NCBI RefSeq assembly: GCF_014279995.1
Contig: NZ_CP047935.1
Coordinates: 186,001-250,000, forward strand
Origin: Synechococcus sp. BIOS-E4-1
Lineage (GTDB): Bacteria; Cyanobacteriota; Cyanobacteriia; PCC-6307; Cyanobiaceae
Direction: 5' to 3'
Length of the DNA stretch: 64,000 bases
Both the position numbers and the translations under genes were made by a program. The notes beneath the pieces are model-generated. The model had not been told where the DNA came from and searched no databases. It worked only from the letters and a program-made list of their open reading frames with translations. Positions 29,015 through 36,724 of the stretch are shown piece after piece. Every line of letters begins with the position of its first letter. Position 1 is the stretch's first letter.

Positions 29015-29842
29015 ATGGAGGTCGCTCTACGCCAGCGGCTCCGGCGAGTCGTTCTCGATTCCGATACCCGTCCAGGCAGGATCTACAACCTGGTGATTTT
29101 TGGGACGATCCTGCTCAGCGTGGCAGGACTTCTGGTTGAACCGCACCCGATGCGTGTGGCAATGCCCGGGGAAATTCCTGCCTGGGTGGAAACGCTCGAA
29201 AACTTCTGCCTGCTGGTGTTCATGGCGGATTACCTGCTGCATCTGTGGGTGTCGCCGAAGCCATGGGTGTATGCGCGCAGCTTTTACGGGCTGATTGATC
29301 TTTCAGCGGTTCTGTTTTTTTTCGTGCCGCAGATCCGCAGTGGCCTGGTGCTGTGGGTCTTCAAGTTCGCCCGCGTGCTGCGTGTGTTCAAGCTGCTGCG
29401 CTTTCTCGATGAGGCACAGATGCTGGGCCGTGCCCTGCGTGCCAGTGCACGTCGCATCGGCGTGTTTCTGTTTTTTGTGGTGATGGCGCAAGTGGTGCTT
29501 GGTTATCTGATGGTGGTGATCGAGAGCGGTCATCCCGACACCCAGTTCCAGACCGTTGGTCAGGGCGTGTACTGGGCCATCGTGACCATGACCACGGTGG
29601 GCTACGGCGATTTCGTGCCCCAGACCGTGCTCGGCCGTCTGCTGGCGGCGGTGGTGATGTTGCTGGGTTTCGGGATCATCGCCATCCCCACTGGCATCGT
29701 CACGGTGGAATCGATTCAGCAGGCCCGTCAAGACAGGCGCCCCTGCAGCCGCTGCGGTCATCGCGACCATCGCCGCGAGGCCAGCCATTGCGATCAGTGC
29801 GGGGCTGAGTTGCAGGGCTCCGCTCAGTTGCCAGTCAGCTGA
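29015..29842 (+). CDS. Voltage-gated-type potassium channel with C-terminal zinc ribbon
   Basis: The 275-residue product has the six-helix ion channel plan: an Arg/Lys-spaced S4-like helix ([15 protein letters not shown], about 112-128) and the potassium selectivity filter [12 protein letters not shown] (about 191-202) before the last helix. The C-terminus adds four cysteines in CSRCGH and CDQCG, a zinc-ribbon-like tail that is unusual for this channel type. It follows ndhS closely on the same strand. Its 3' end overlaps the convergent rnc gene by 19 bases. Confidence 0.88.
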   Translation: MEVALRQRLRRVVLDSDTRPGRIYNLVIFGTILLSVAGLLVEPHPMRVAMPGEIPAWVETLENFCLLVFMADYLLHLWVSPKPWVYARSFYGLIDLSAVLFFFVPQIRSGLVLWVFKFARVLRVFKLLRFLDEAQMLGRALRASARRIGVFLFFVVMAQVVLGYLMVVIESGHPDTQFQTVGQGVYWAIVTMTTVGYGDFVPQTVLGRLLAAVVMLLGFGIIAIPTGIVTVESIQQARQDRRPCSRCGHRDHRREASHCDQCGAELQGSAQLPVS

Positions 29843-30525
29843 TCCAGGGCAGCGCGTGCGGCCTGCTGTTCGGCGTCTCGCCTTGAGCGGCCCCATCCTT
29901 CCGCTGCCAGTTGCGGCGGCAGGGTCACCCTGCAGCGAAAACGGCGCGGGTCACCATGGCCTTGGCTCATCTCTTCGCTGCTGTAGGTGGGCAGGCCTAG
30001 GCCCTCGCCCTGACTCCACTCCTGCAGGGCGGATTTGCAGTTGCCGCGGTGCGGGTCAGAGAGAACCGTCTCTGCGCTGCGCTGCCAGTGAGGCGTCAGC
30101 CATTGCTGCACGGCGGTCAGCCCGTTGATTCTGTACAAAGCGCCGATCAGCGCTTCGCTGAGTTCTGCGCGGATGGTGGCTGCCGCAGTGGCATCGCCGC
30201 TGGCTTTGGGGCCGATCTGCCACCAGCGTTCGATCTCGATGGCTGAGCCCAGCTCCGCCAGCCAGCGATCGCTCACCAATTGGGCCCTGAGGCTGGATCG
30301 TTCGCCTACAGGCATCTGGGGATAGGCGGAGGCGATGAATTCACTGGCGGTGAGCCGCAACACCGCATCGCCGAGAAATTCCAACTGCTCGTGATGAGGG
30401 TTCAGACCGCTGGAGGTGTGGGTGAGTGCCTCCTGCAACAGGGCAAGGTCGGCCGGTTCATGGGTTTTGGAGGACTGATTGAGCGCGTCCCAGAGCTGCT
30501 GCAGTGGCCGTGGTGTTTGGCTCAT
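29824..30525 (-). CDS. rnc: Ribonuclease III
   Basis: RNase III cleaves double-stranded RNA in rRNA and mRNA processing. The 233-residue product has the catalytic signature HEQLEFLGDAVLRL and a C-terminal double-stranded RNA-binding domain (about 160-230). Its start lies 28 bases from the residual rnpB 3' end at 30553, so before integration of the element rnpB and rnc were adjacent and in the same direction with no terminator visible between them. Integration has moved rnc about 19 kb from rnpB. Confidence 0.95.
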   Translation of the reverse strand: MSQTPRPLQQLWDALNQSSKTHEPADLALLQEALTHTSSGLNPHHEQLEFLGDAVLRLTASEFIASAYPQMPVGERSSLRAQLVSDRWLAELGSAIEIERWWQIGPKASGDATAAATIRAELSEALIGALYRINGLTAVQQWLTPHWQRSAETVLSDPHRGNCKSALQEWSQGEGLGLPTYSSEEMSQGHGDPRRFRCRVTLPPQLAAEGWGRSRRDAEQQAARAALDQLTGN

Positions 30526-30552
30526 GTGCTCTGAGCAGTTCGCTTAAAAGTG

Positions 30553-30576
30553 TGAAAGCAGGTCGTAAGCCGGGTT
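30553..30576 (-). repeat. Left attachment site (residual rnpB 3' end)
   Basis: This is the 24-base core, beginning TGAAAGCAGG on the plus strand, identical to 49921-49944. It lies 28 bases upstream of rnc and is all that remains of rnpB at this end. On the minus strand it reads as codons for PGLRPAF in the frame of the replication protein. Confidence 0.93.
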
Positions 30577-30703
30577 GCGTAAACACCTCGCCGTTTTCAG
30601 TCGTGAACTGCGTTTTCAGCGACTGATTGGTTGACAGTTCCGCATTTTTCGGCGTGTCCCCTGCGGGGGGTACATCCTTTTCTACTTCCCGGAAATCTGC
30701 CAT
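30553..30703 (-). CDS. Detached N-terminal part of the replication protein gene (split by integration)
   Basis: From an ATG at 30701-30703 an open frame runs to the left attachment core and enters it in exactly the frame used by the large replication gene at the other end. Both read PGLRPAF through the core. If the element is circular, these roughly 43 codons plus the core join to the 46259-49920 frame without a stop, giving about 1270 residues. A GTG at 30868 would give about 1325. In the integrated state this fragment instead runs into chromosomal DNA and ends out of frame at 30458 inside rnc. The fragment contains one of the element's 20-base palindromes. No domain is recognisable in it. 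Confidence 0.6.
30655..30674. repeat. 20-base palindrome copy 1 (imperfect)
   Basis: TGTCCCCTGCGGGGGGTACA. On the minus strand it lies in frame in the detached replication gene fragment and encodes DVPPAGDT. Confidence 0.7.
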
Positions 30704-30821
30704 GATGAGCTCAACGAAATTGGTTTCGTGCAGGGCCGAAGGGGGTAGTGACCCGTCGGTCCTTTCTTTTGTCTTTGCGCCAGGGGCGACGCGCAGACAA
30801 GGTTTCAGACAACGACGAAGG

Positions 30822-31073
30822 TCACTTCTGAATGTCTTCGAGCTTCCGCAGGGCGCAACTGACGGCACATTCCCTTAGGAATGCGGACATCGGTTGATCC
30901 TCCGGTTTCGCAAGATTCAGAAGACCTTCAACGGTTGGCGACAGACGAAGCATCACGGGCTTACCGCGACCTTCGCCATAACCAGACCGTGCTGAAGACA
31001 GTTCAGAAGCGATGCGCGAAACGCTGTCTGCGTTTGCGGTCTCGATTTCGTTTCTGTCTGCAGCTGAAGCCAT
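30822..31073 (-). CDS. Small ribbon-helix-helix-like protein
   Basis: The 83-residue product has a polar N-terminus and a C-terminal segment of CopG/ribbon-helix-helix type (GKPVMLRLSPTVEGLLNLA followed by MSAFLRECAVSCAL). Such proteins are DNA-binding repressors of plasmid copy number, partition or toxin-antitoxin units. It is divergent from the integrase across 308 bases that hold two copies of the 20-base palindrome, which are candidate operators. It precedes the split replication gene on the same strand. No toxin partner is evident. Confidence 0.55.
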   Translation of the reverse strand: MASAADRNEIETANADSVSRIASELSSARSGYGEGRGKPVMLRLSPTVEGLLNLAKPEDQPMSAFLRECAVSCALRKLEDIQK

Positions 31074-31152
31074 GCACGAAACAAGTGATTTCCTAGATCC
31101 TAACGGCTAATAACAACAACACCTGCCTAATTTCCAAGACTTGCTAATAGAA

Positions 31153-31172
31153 TGTCCCCGCCCAAAGGGACA
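31153..31172. repeat. 20-base palindrome copy 2
   Basis: TGTCCCCGCCCAAAGGGACA, non-coding, between the RHH gene and the integrase gene. Confidence 0.8.
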
Positions 31173-31196
31173 CAAATAGAACTCAAATATCTTTCA

Positions 31197-31216
31197 TGTC
31201 CCCACACGCAGGGACA
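31197..31216. repeat. 20-base palindrome copy 3
   Basis: TGTCCCCACACGCAGGGACA, 44 bases after copy 2 (start to start), in the same divergent region. Confidence 0.8.
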
Positions 31217-31381
31217 CATTAAAAGTTATGTGTATGTCCGTACTGTCGACATAAGGGATGTTCTGTGCCTACATTCGGCGCATGCGGGAAATCCCGAATT
31301 TCCCTACTCTCACGTTTTGCGGTCGGGCCTATGACGACTGAACAGGCGTGATCGCAACAGGGCACCACTGCACACACAGTT

Positions 31382-32491
31382 ATGACCATCACACCGTCCC
31401 GTCCGTCGACTGGGATCAGGGTCCCCAGCAAGCAGCGACCGGCGTTCCTTTCGCCCCAGGTCATCGCCAGTGACCGAGCCACGTTCGTCGCGGCTGCGAT
31501 GGATGCACGGGAAGCCTGGCTTGAAGGCGTCGAGCTTTACAACGACTATCAGCTGGTCGAAGGCTTTCTTGAAGAGTGTTCGGCCACCGGCAGCGCCGAA
31601 ACAAAGAAGACCTACATGCGGCATCGGAACCGCTTTCGGTCCTTCATGCGTTCTCGCCTGGAACTGGGCGAACGCGAACAGCCTGGTGAACACTTCCTGT
31701 CTCCCGGCGACACACCTGCCATCGATGCCTTCGCGCAGTCGCTTCGCAACTTGGTGAACACGACTGACCCTGAGACGGGCAAGCCGCTGATGGCCAAGTC
31801 GACTTATAACTGCATCGTTGCATCACTGAGCAGTTTCTACAAATGGTGCGGGGACCCCGCCCGCAGGGCCATGACTGGCATCTATTCGTCGCCGATGCCA
31901 ACGAAGCTGCAGATGAAGAAGGACCAGCGGAAGGCCAAGTCGCTGAACATCGAACAGTTGGTTCGAGTCTTCGATGGTGCCCGCACATCCAAGACCAGCC
32001 CCACCAAGCATCGGGACGAAGTTGTTCTGCGGCTGCTGTTGGGTTTCGGCTGTCGTGCAACCGAGATGGTGAACATCCGCTGGGATGACATCCATTTAGA
32101 CGGTGAAGTGCCACGGCTGCACATCCGCAAGGGCAAGGGCTCGAAGGAAAGATGGGTGGCGCTGGACGACATCGTTCTGGAACGTCTGTCCCAGCTGCGG
32201 GAACTTCAGCCGTCTTCGGAATGGCTGCTGCCGAAAATGCGGGACCCGTCGAAACACATCACCCGCCAAGGGCTTTGGAAGCTCACGCACCGGTCTGGCA
32301 AGGAATCAGGGATTCACGTTTACCCGCACCTGATGCGTCACAGCCACGCGACCATCAGCTATCGCGAGACGAAGGACCCGAAGCTAGTTCAGGCCACGCT
32401 GGGCCACAGCGACGTTTCCACCACCTTGGGTTTGTACGTCGACGAAAACGATGGTGACAGCAGCACCCGGCACATCAGCCATCTGCTGTGA
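31382..32491 (+). CDS. Tyrosine recombinase (integrase)
   Basis: The 369-residue product has a SAM-like N-terminal DNA-binding domain (about 50-165) and a catalytic domain with Arg225 (GFGCRATEM), His316-x-x-Arg319 (HLMRHSH), His342 (LGHSDVS) and nucleophile Tyr352. This is a full set for a working recombinase. It lies 0.8 kb from the left attachment site and is the obvious enzyme for insertion at rnpB. Its start is ATG at 31382; upstream lie two palindromes that may control it. Confidence 0.93.
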   Translation: MTITPSRPSTGIRVPSKQRPAFLSPQVIASDRATFVAAAMDAREAWLEGVELYNDYQLVEGFLEECSATGSAETKKTYMRHRNRFRSFMRSRLELGEREQPGEHFLSPGDTPAIDAFAQSLRNLVNTTDPETGKPLMAKSTYNCIVASLSSFYKWCGDPARRAMTGIYSSPMPTKLQMKKDQRKAKSLNIEQLVRVFDGARTSKTSPTKHRDEVVLRLLLGFGCRATEMVNIRWDDIHLDGEVPRLHIRKGKGSKERWVALDDIVLERLSQLRELQPSSEWLLPKMRDPSKHITRQGLWKLTHRSGKESGIHVYPHLMRHSHATISYRETKDPKLVQATLGHSDVSTTLGLYVDENDGDSSTRHISHLL

Positions 32492-32514
32492 ACAGAAGTG
32501 ATTTTGTGTTCACT

Positions 32515-32536
32515 GGGATTTCCCTCATTCCGCCAG
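32515..32536 (+). repeat. 22-base repeat copy 1
   Basis: GGGATTTCCCTCATTCCGCC followed by AG, just after the integrase gene. The same sequence is at 33489-33510 and a one-base variant at 34589-34610. Confidence 0.75.
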
Positions 32537-32598
32537 GGCGGAAAAGGTGCTAGAAATGCTGTATCGGGATTTCCCGGATTTCCCACTGCGCACACGCC

Positions 32599-33483
32599 AT
32601 GGCTTCAAACAGGCCACGGGGGTTCGCTGAATGGAACCCACAACAGAAGTCCAGGGTCCTTCTGGATCAGGTAAATCAGGTTTTGGAGGACTACAGGGCA
32701 CAGCTGCCAGTCACTGCCCGCCAGGTGTATTACCGCCTGGTCGTCAGGTTCGATTTTGAGAAAACGGAAAAGGCGAACAAGCGCCTTCTGGAGTTCATGA
32801 ATCGTGCCCGTCGCGCTGGGCTGGTTCCCATGGATTCAATCCGTGATGACGGTGCGAAGGCTGTTGGGCTGGGTCGTTATGACGACGCTCAAGAATTCAT
32901 CGAATCGACGAAGGCTTTCGCGAAGGTTTTCCAGCTGGACCTTCAGCAGGATCAGCCCGCTTATGTCGAAGTCCTTTGCGAAGCGGCGGGCATGGTGCCC
33001 CAGCTGAATCGCGTCGCCAGCCGTTATGGCATCCCCGTCAGGTCATCAGGTGGGTTCGACAGCACCACCGTGAAACACAGCCTGGGCAAGTTTTACGGCG
33101 AGATGGGTAAGCCTGTGATCGTTCTGCATGTCGGCGACCTGGACCCTTCAGGCGAACACATTCACCGGAATCTGAACGAAGACGTTGGTGCGTTTACCAG
33201 TCATTACGGCGGGGAACTGACGGTCGAGCGAATCGCTGTCACGGCAGAACATCAGCAGACCTACAACCTGCCAACCGGCGTCCCGAAGAAGGATGACGCC
33301 CGCGAGTTTCCGTACGACTTCACGGTTCAGGCAGAAGCACTTCCGCCTGATGTCCTGGCAACCATCGTTCGTGAAGCCATCGAACGGAACATCGACATGG
33401 ACCTCTGGAATGAGGCTGTCGACCGTCAGGATGAACTCCGCGATCAGTTGGTGGAGGCACTGGAAGGAATCACTGTTCTGTGA
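32599..33483 (+). CDS. TOPRIM-domain protein (topoisomerase VI A/Spo11-like)
   Basis: The 294-residue product has an N-terminal winged-helix-like region (LPVTARQVYYRLV, about 37-49) and a TOPRIM domain. The acidic Glu lies in YVEVLCEAAG (about 116-125) and the DxD in HVGDLDPSGEHI (about 178-189), with GGFDSTT between. This resembles the metal-binding half of topoisomerase VI subunit A and related nucleases found on plasmids and phages. The 5Y-CAP Tyr of true Spo11/TopoVI A is not obvious, so catalytic activity is uncertain. It lies between two 22-base repeats. Confidence 0.65.
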   Translation: MASNRPRGFAEWNPQQKSRVLLDQVNQVLEDYRAQLPVTARQVYYRLVVRFDFEKTEKANKRLLEFMNRARRAGLVPMDSIRDDGAKAVGLGRYDDAQEFIESTKAFAKVFQLDLQQDQPAYVEVLCEAAGMVPQLNRVASRYGIPVRSSGGFDSTTVKHSLGKFYGEMGKPVIVLHVGDLDPSGEHIHRNLNEDVGAFTSHYGGELTVERIAVTAEHQQTYNLPTGVPKKDDAREFPYDFTVQAEALPPDVLATIVREAIERNIDMDLWNEAVDRQDELRDQLVEALEGITVL

Positions 33484-33488
33484 GCAAC

Positions 33489-33510
33489 GGGATTTCCCTC
33501 ATTCCGCCAG
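33489..33510 (+). repeat. 22-base repeat copy 2
   Basis: Identical to 32515-32536 and placed just after the TOPRIM gene, as copy 1 is placed just after the integrase gene. Confidence 0.75.
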
Positions 33511-33529
33511 GTTGCTTAACCTGAGGCCA

Positions 33530-33549
33530 TAACCCCACGGACGGGGACA
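33530..33549. repeat. 20-base palindrome, degenerate copy
   Basis: TAACCCCACGGACGGGGACA, with the right arm intact and the left arm changed, in the gap before the next gene. Confidence 0.45.
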
Positions 33550-33564
33550 CAAACGCTGCACACA

Positions 33565-34899
33565 ATGAACATGCCCATTGACCGTTCGGTCTGGGGCGTT
33601 GAAACCGACGCCTTCAAGAGCGCTTTCCGCGATTACTTGCTGTCCCTCCAGGACGACGACGACCGCGACAACCTGATTCAGAAGGTGCTGTGGTGCGTCG
33701 ATGTCTGGGACCAGCATCGCCGTGAATACTTCCCGAACAAACGGTGCGAACGCCCGCTGCTGTTCCCGTTCTTCGAAGCTCAGGGACAGGCTGGCAGCAA
33801 CGAAAAACCAGCGGCCTACAAGTTGTTCGGCAGCCAGGGACAGCCATCTGTCATCGCCATTCGGCACAACCTGCTGATGGCCACGTCAGACCTGACCATC
33901 TGGAAGTCAGGTGATGGTGAACGCCGTTTGGTTCTCAAGAAGGACCACATCCTGAGAACCCGATACATCGAACGGCTGATCGTTCACCAGCTGCTTCAGC
34001 AGTATCTGGTCGAAGCAGCGCCCGAAGGCATTCGTCGGGAATACACCCACCAAACCAGCAGTGGTGCAGCTGCCAACGGCGGCGAATTCAAGACCTACAA
34101 GGGTCACGGCACTGTGTTCGCGAATCATGCGAACTGGCTGAATGACACTTTCGGGATGCCGTTGCTGGGCAACAAGTTCGAGCCCTCCAGGCTTCGCCAC
34201 TACAAACCCCGGCACGCGCCACCCGCAGACCGTCAGCGTCCCAGTTGCAGCTGGTTCGGCACTCTCGACATGTTCTTCGTGTGGGACCCCGAAGCAGATG
34301 GGCTGACCGATGAACAGCTTCGTGAAAACGAAGCCCGCATGGCCCAGGCGCTGGCTTGGTACGACGGTGCCGTCACCTTGGTGGAGACCGAAGCGCCAGC
34401 ACTGAAGACCTTCGAAGCACCGTTCGACGAAAGCAGTTTCGATGTCTGCGTGAACGAGCTGGCTGCGTTCGACATCGCCAATGGCACCACCATCGCAGCA
34501 GCGTTGATCACCAATGCGGTCAGGTTCCTGATTACTGAGGGTCAGCTGGAAACAACGCTGGGCAAGTTCGGGATTTCGCTTGGGTCGCGGGATGTCCCTC
34601 ATTCCGCCAGTGCAGAAGAATCCAAGGTCGAATGCGTCGACGGCAGCGTTCACATAATCGACGAGTTCATGTCCGACATCGGCCTGGGGGATGTCCCCGC
34701 CGAAGGGGACAAACCAACGCTGGCGAAGGTCTATCCGCTGAACAGTCCTGCGGTGTCGCTGGCGCAGCTGGAAACAGACCTGGCCGAAGCCAAGGCCCAG
34801 AAGGTCACGAAGGCGGAGTTCGCGAAACAGCGTTTCGGCCACAAGCGCGGCGACTTGCTTTCACGCCACATGAAGCGACTTCGGGAGGCCGTCGCATGA
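33565..34899 (+). CDS. Unrecognised element protein, 444 residues
   Basis: I do not recognise this gene. The product is soluble and acidic in its C-terminal half. A middle region has VHQLLQQYL and, about 45 residues later, GHGTVFANHANWLN, which faintly recalls the His motifs of SprT-type metalloproteases but lacks the HE pair, so I do not assign that function. The C-terminal 35 residues (KAEFAKQRFGHKRGDLLSRHM) look like a DNA-binding helix pair. Two dispersed repeats are embedded in frame near 34589 and 34692. It is coupled by ATGA to a 44-residue ORF. Confidence 0.6.
   Translation: MNMPIDRSVWGVETDAFKSAFRDYLLSLQDDDDRDNLIQKVLWCVDVWDQHRREYFPNKRCERPLLFPFFEAQGQAGSNEKPAAYKLFGSQGQPSVIAIRHNLLMATSDLTIWKSGDGERRLVLKKDHILRTRYIERLIVHQLLQQYLVEAAPEGIRREYTHQTSSGAAANGGEFKTYKGHGTVFANHANWLNDTFGMPLLGNKFEPSRLRHYKPRHAPPADRQRPSCSWFGTLDMFFVWDPEADGLTDEQLRENEARMAQALAWYDGAVTLVETEAPALKTFEAPFDESSFDVCVNELAAFDIANGTTIAAALITNAVRFLITEGQLETTLGKFGISLGSRDVPHSASAEESKVECVDGSVHIIDEFMSDIGLGDVPAEGDKPTLAKVYPLNSPAVSLAQLETDLAEAKAQKVTKAEFAKQRFGHKRGDLLSRHMKRLREAVA
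34589..34610 (+). repeat. 22-base repeat copy 3, inside a coding region
   Basis: This differs from copies 1 and 2 by one base (T to G) and is read in frame as RDVPHSAS in the unknown protein. Confidence 0.7.
34692..34711. repeat. 20-base palindrome copy 4, inside a coding region
   Basis: TGTCCCCGCCGAAGGGGACA, a near-perfect 7-base-arm palindrome read in frame as DVPAEGDK. Confidence 0.8.
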
Positions 34900-35030
34900 C
34901 AGACGGAATCCGACTTCTGTTCACGGAAAAAGCGCCCCGTTCCAAGGGGGCGCAATCCGTTTCGCTTGCCCGAATTCAACAAGAAATCTCCCTTTGTTCC
35001 AAGCCCGCACAAGTGACAACCCATGACTGA
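34896..35030 (+). CDS. Small ORF linking two element genes (44 residues)
   Basis: The ATG overlaps the stop of the 444-residue gene (ATGA) and its stop overlaps the start of the next gene at 35023 by eight bases, so translation could pass from one to the next. The product is basic and polar with no recognised domain. The overlaps are the main evidence that it is real. Confidence 0.5.
   Translation: MTDGIRLLFTEKAPRSKGAQSVSLARIQQEISLCSKPAQVTTHD
34927..34953 (-). terminator. Possible minus-strand intrinsic terminator inside a small gene
   Basis: GCGCCCC and GGGGCGC form a stem with an 8-base loop; read on the minus strand it is followed by TTTTT. It could stop transcripts coming from the minus-strand gene at 35567-36211. 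Chance is possible. Confidence 0.35.
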
Positions 35031-35673
35031 CTTCCCCTTCCCCTTTCCCGCTGACACCATCAGGAACCATCGTTTTCACGGCGTACTTCAGGGCGTCTTC
35101 GTCACGGACGACGGCATCATCCGGCTGCAAACACCTTTTGGCCTGCTTCGCCTTTACCCACGACAAGGCAAGACGGGGAAACGACCGTTGCGCGCTGCAT
35201 ACCGGAACCATGAAGCGTTTCCCGATGCTGTGGTCAACGTCTACGGCTATCCGCGCACCAGTGATGCCGGAGTCATCGAAAGGTTGGAAATGGTGAGCTT
35301 CCATGTCCCCGGTTCACCAGAACCCGATGGCCCGTTGCCGCTCTCAAGGAAGTTTCAGCCGAACCAGTTGTTCCTGTGTGGCCGAGTCCGGGAACTGAGA
35401 GATGGTCTGATTCAGGTGAAGGTGAAAGCCACTGTCGGCGGTCATGACCTGTCCTGGCGCGTCACGGGAATGCTGGCGGGCAAGCCACCGGCACTTCATT
35501 CAAAGGTGCTGTTCGAATGTGGCTTGGCTGCTGACGGAACGCTTGTCGTACGTCCGTGGAAAGTGATCACCCCAGCTGGTCGACCAACTTCTTCAACAGA
35601 GATTCGATCTCGGAAAACCGCGAATCAATCTGGGAAAAACGATCCTCTAAATCTTGTCCGTCGGCAAGAGTAA
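35023..35673 (+). CDS. Unrecognised element protein with two similar barrel-like halves
   Basis: The 216-residue product is not recognised. Two segments look alike, RFHGVLQGVFVTDDGIIRLQ (about 17-36) and LFLCGRVRELRDGLIQVKV (about 121-139), each followed by beta-rich sequence. This is compatible with a pair of OB-like folds and perhaps nucleic acid binding, but that is a guess from pattern. The last 107 bases overlap the convergent gene 35567-36211. Confidence 0.55.
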   Translation: MTDFPFPFPADTIRNHRFHGVLQGVFVTDDGIIRLQTPFGLLRLYPRQGKTGKRPLRAAYRNHEAFPDAVVNVYGYPRTSDAGVIERLEMVSFHVPGSPEPDGPLPLSRKFQPNQLFLCGRVRELRDGLIQVKVKATVGGHDLSWRVTGMLAGKPPALHSKVLFECGLAADGTLVVRPWKVITPAGRPTSSTEIRSRKTANQSGKNDPLNLVRRQE

Positions 35674-36211
35674 TCGAAGAGTTCTGATAGTCCTCGCCTG
35701 CCTTCTCAACAGAAGAAATCGTCGATTTCAGCTGGTCTTTCAGAACCGAGACTTCAGCGGTCTCTCCCAGGGAACCTTCCCCGGCAGCGTCCAGGATCGA
35801 TTTCAGGTTCATTCCCTTTTCGATAGTCGCTGCCTTCTCGGCCACGTCGACCTGAATGATGAAGCGTGAAATCAGGGCTGAAAGAACGTCGCTTTTGTCG
35901 GTCTCGAAACCAGCAGCCTTCAGGGCCAACACAGCACGGTCGAACTTCAGGTTCAGCCCCTTTGGGATGTAGTAGCTGCTGACCTGATAATCGGGGTTCC
36001 CACGCTTCCGCGTCACAGGAATATTCCCGGCTTCGACAGCGTCGGGCTTCTGCTCCTTCTTAGGCCGGGGCAATTTATGTGTGTGCAGTGTGGCCAGCGT
36101 AAGCGGAACCGCCAGGACGGAAATCCATAGAACCAACATTCCGTAAACCTGTGACCCCATGCCCGGATCGCTGATCTTGTCGACGTTGTCGGTGCCGGGT
36201 TGGAAAATCAT
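35567..36211 (-). CDS. RHH-like protein with N-terminal hydrophobic segment and coiled coil
   Basis: The 214-residue product has a hydrophobic stretch near residues 23-42 (YGMLVLWISVLAVPLTLATL), a basic linker, and a ribbon-helix-helix-like segment (SSYYIPKGLNLKFDRAVLAL, about 76-95). Its C-terminal half is polar and coiled-coil-like (SRFSEIESLLKKLVDQL). Such RHH domains occur in plasmid partition and copy-control proteins; a membrane-anchored version would be unusual. There is no ATG between the hydrophobic segment and the RHH region, so the anchor appears genuine. Its 3' end overlaps the convergent gene by 107 bases. Confidence 0.5.
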   Translation of the reverse strand: MIFQPGTDNVDKISDPGMGSQVYGMLVLWISVLAVPLTLATLHTHKLPRPKKEQKPDAVEAGNIPVTRKRGNPDYQVSSYYIPKGLNLKFDRAVLALKAAGFETDKSDVLSALISRFIIQVDVAEKAATIEKGMNLKSILDAAGEGSLGETAEVSVLKDQLKSTISSVEKAGEDYQNSSITLADGQDLEDRFSQIDSRFSEIESLLKKLVDQLG

Positions 36212-36379
36212 CTTCCGCAGTCATCAGATCACTGGCTTGCTTGTCGGATCCACCTGGAGAGGGCGCTGGCCATAGGCAAGCAGCATCCAACACCACAATT
36301 TGATGACATCAGTGGCTCAACCTTCAAAACATTGATTGAACCCATCGTCTCGCCAAATCACTTCTGTCAGAATTGATGA

Positions 36380-36724
36380 ATGGGAAAGAAGTGCACCAAG
36401 CAGGAGAAGATTCGCCGAACTGAAGAGCTGGCCAATCTGATTGTGAAGGGGTTATCCCAACGACAGCTGATGCACCATGTGACCACTTCCTGGGGGCTCT
36501 CAGCAGAACAGGCTCATCGATACGTCCGAGAAGCCAGAGATGTGGTGAAGGCTGACCTCAGCGACATTGATCGCGTTGACATGCTCGCCAGCAAAGTCCA
36601 AATGTTGGAACAGATCGCCACTGATGCTGTGGCTGCAGGCAGGGAAAGCAATGCCATCGGCGCAATCCGGTTGCTGAATGAACTTGTGGGCTTTGGAGCA
36701 GGACAGAAGCCAGGAACGCATTGA
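36380..36724 (+). CDS. Small helix-turn-helix protein (terminase-small-subunit-like?)
   Basis: The 114-residue product has a helix-turn-helix-like N-terminal half (RTEELANLIVKGLSQRQLMH, then GLSAEQAHRYVREARDV) and a helical C-terminus. The pattern is like small terminase subunits or other phage/plasmid DNA-binding proteins, but no large terminase or other packaging gene is present, so I leave the function open. The stop overlaps the next gene (TGATG). Confidence 0.5.
   Translation: MGKKCTKQEKIRRTEELANLIVKGLSQRQLMHHVTTSWGLSAEQAHRYVREARDVVKADLSDIDRVDMLASKVQMLEQIATDAVAAGRESNAIGAIRLLNELVGFGAGQKPGTH

Larger units (their letters stand above)
31074..31381. other. Divergent regulatory region between the RHH gene and integrase
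   Basis: This non-coding stretch of 308 bases carries two 20-base palindromes (31153-31172, 31197-31216) and a shorter inverted repeat GGGAAATCCCGAATTTCCC (31286-31304). It must hold promoters for both flanking genes. No RNA gene is recognised. Confidence 0.5.

Noticed and set aside
33907-34842. Long minus-strand open frame (311 codons) opposite the 444-residue gene
   Set aside because: The plus-strand frame has gene-like overlaps with neighbours; the minus frame has none and reads as low-complexity shadow sequence.
33565-34899. SprT-like metalloprotease hint in the 444-residue protein
   Set aside because: The HE pair is missing and spacing is loose; the resemblance is too weak to name a function.
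36380-36724. Element as a prophage or satellite, from a terminase-like small protein
   Set aside because: No large terminase, capsid, portal or tail gene is seen; the replication protein is plasmid-type.
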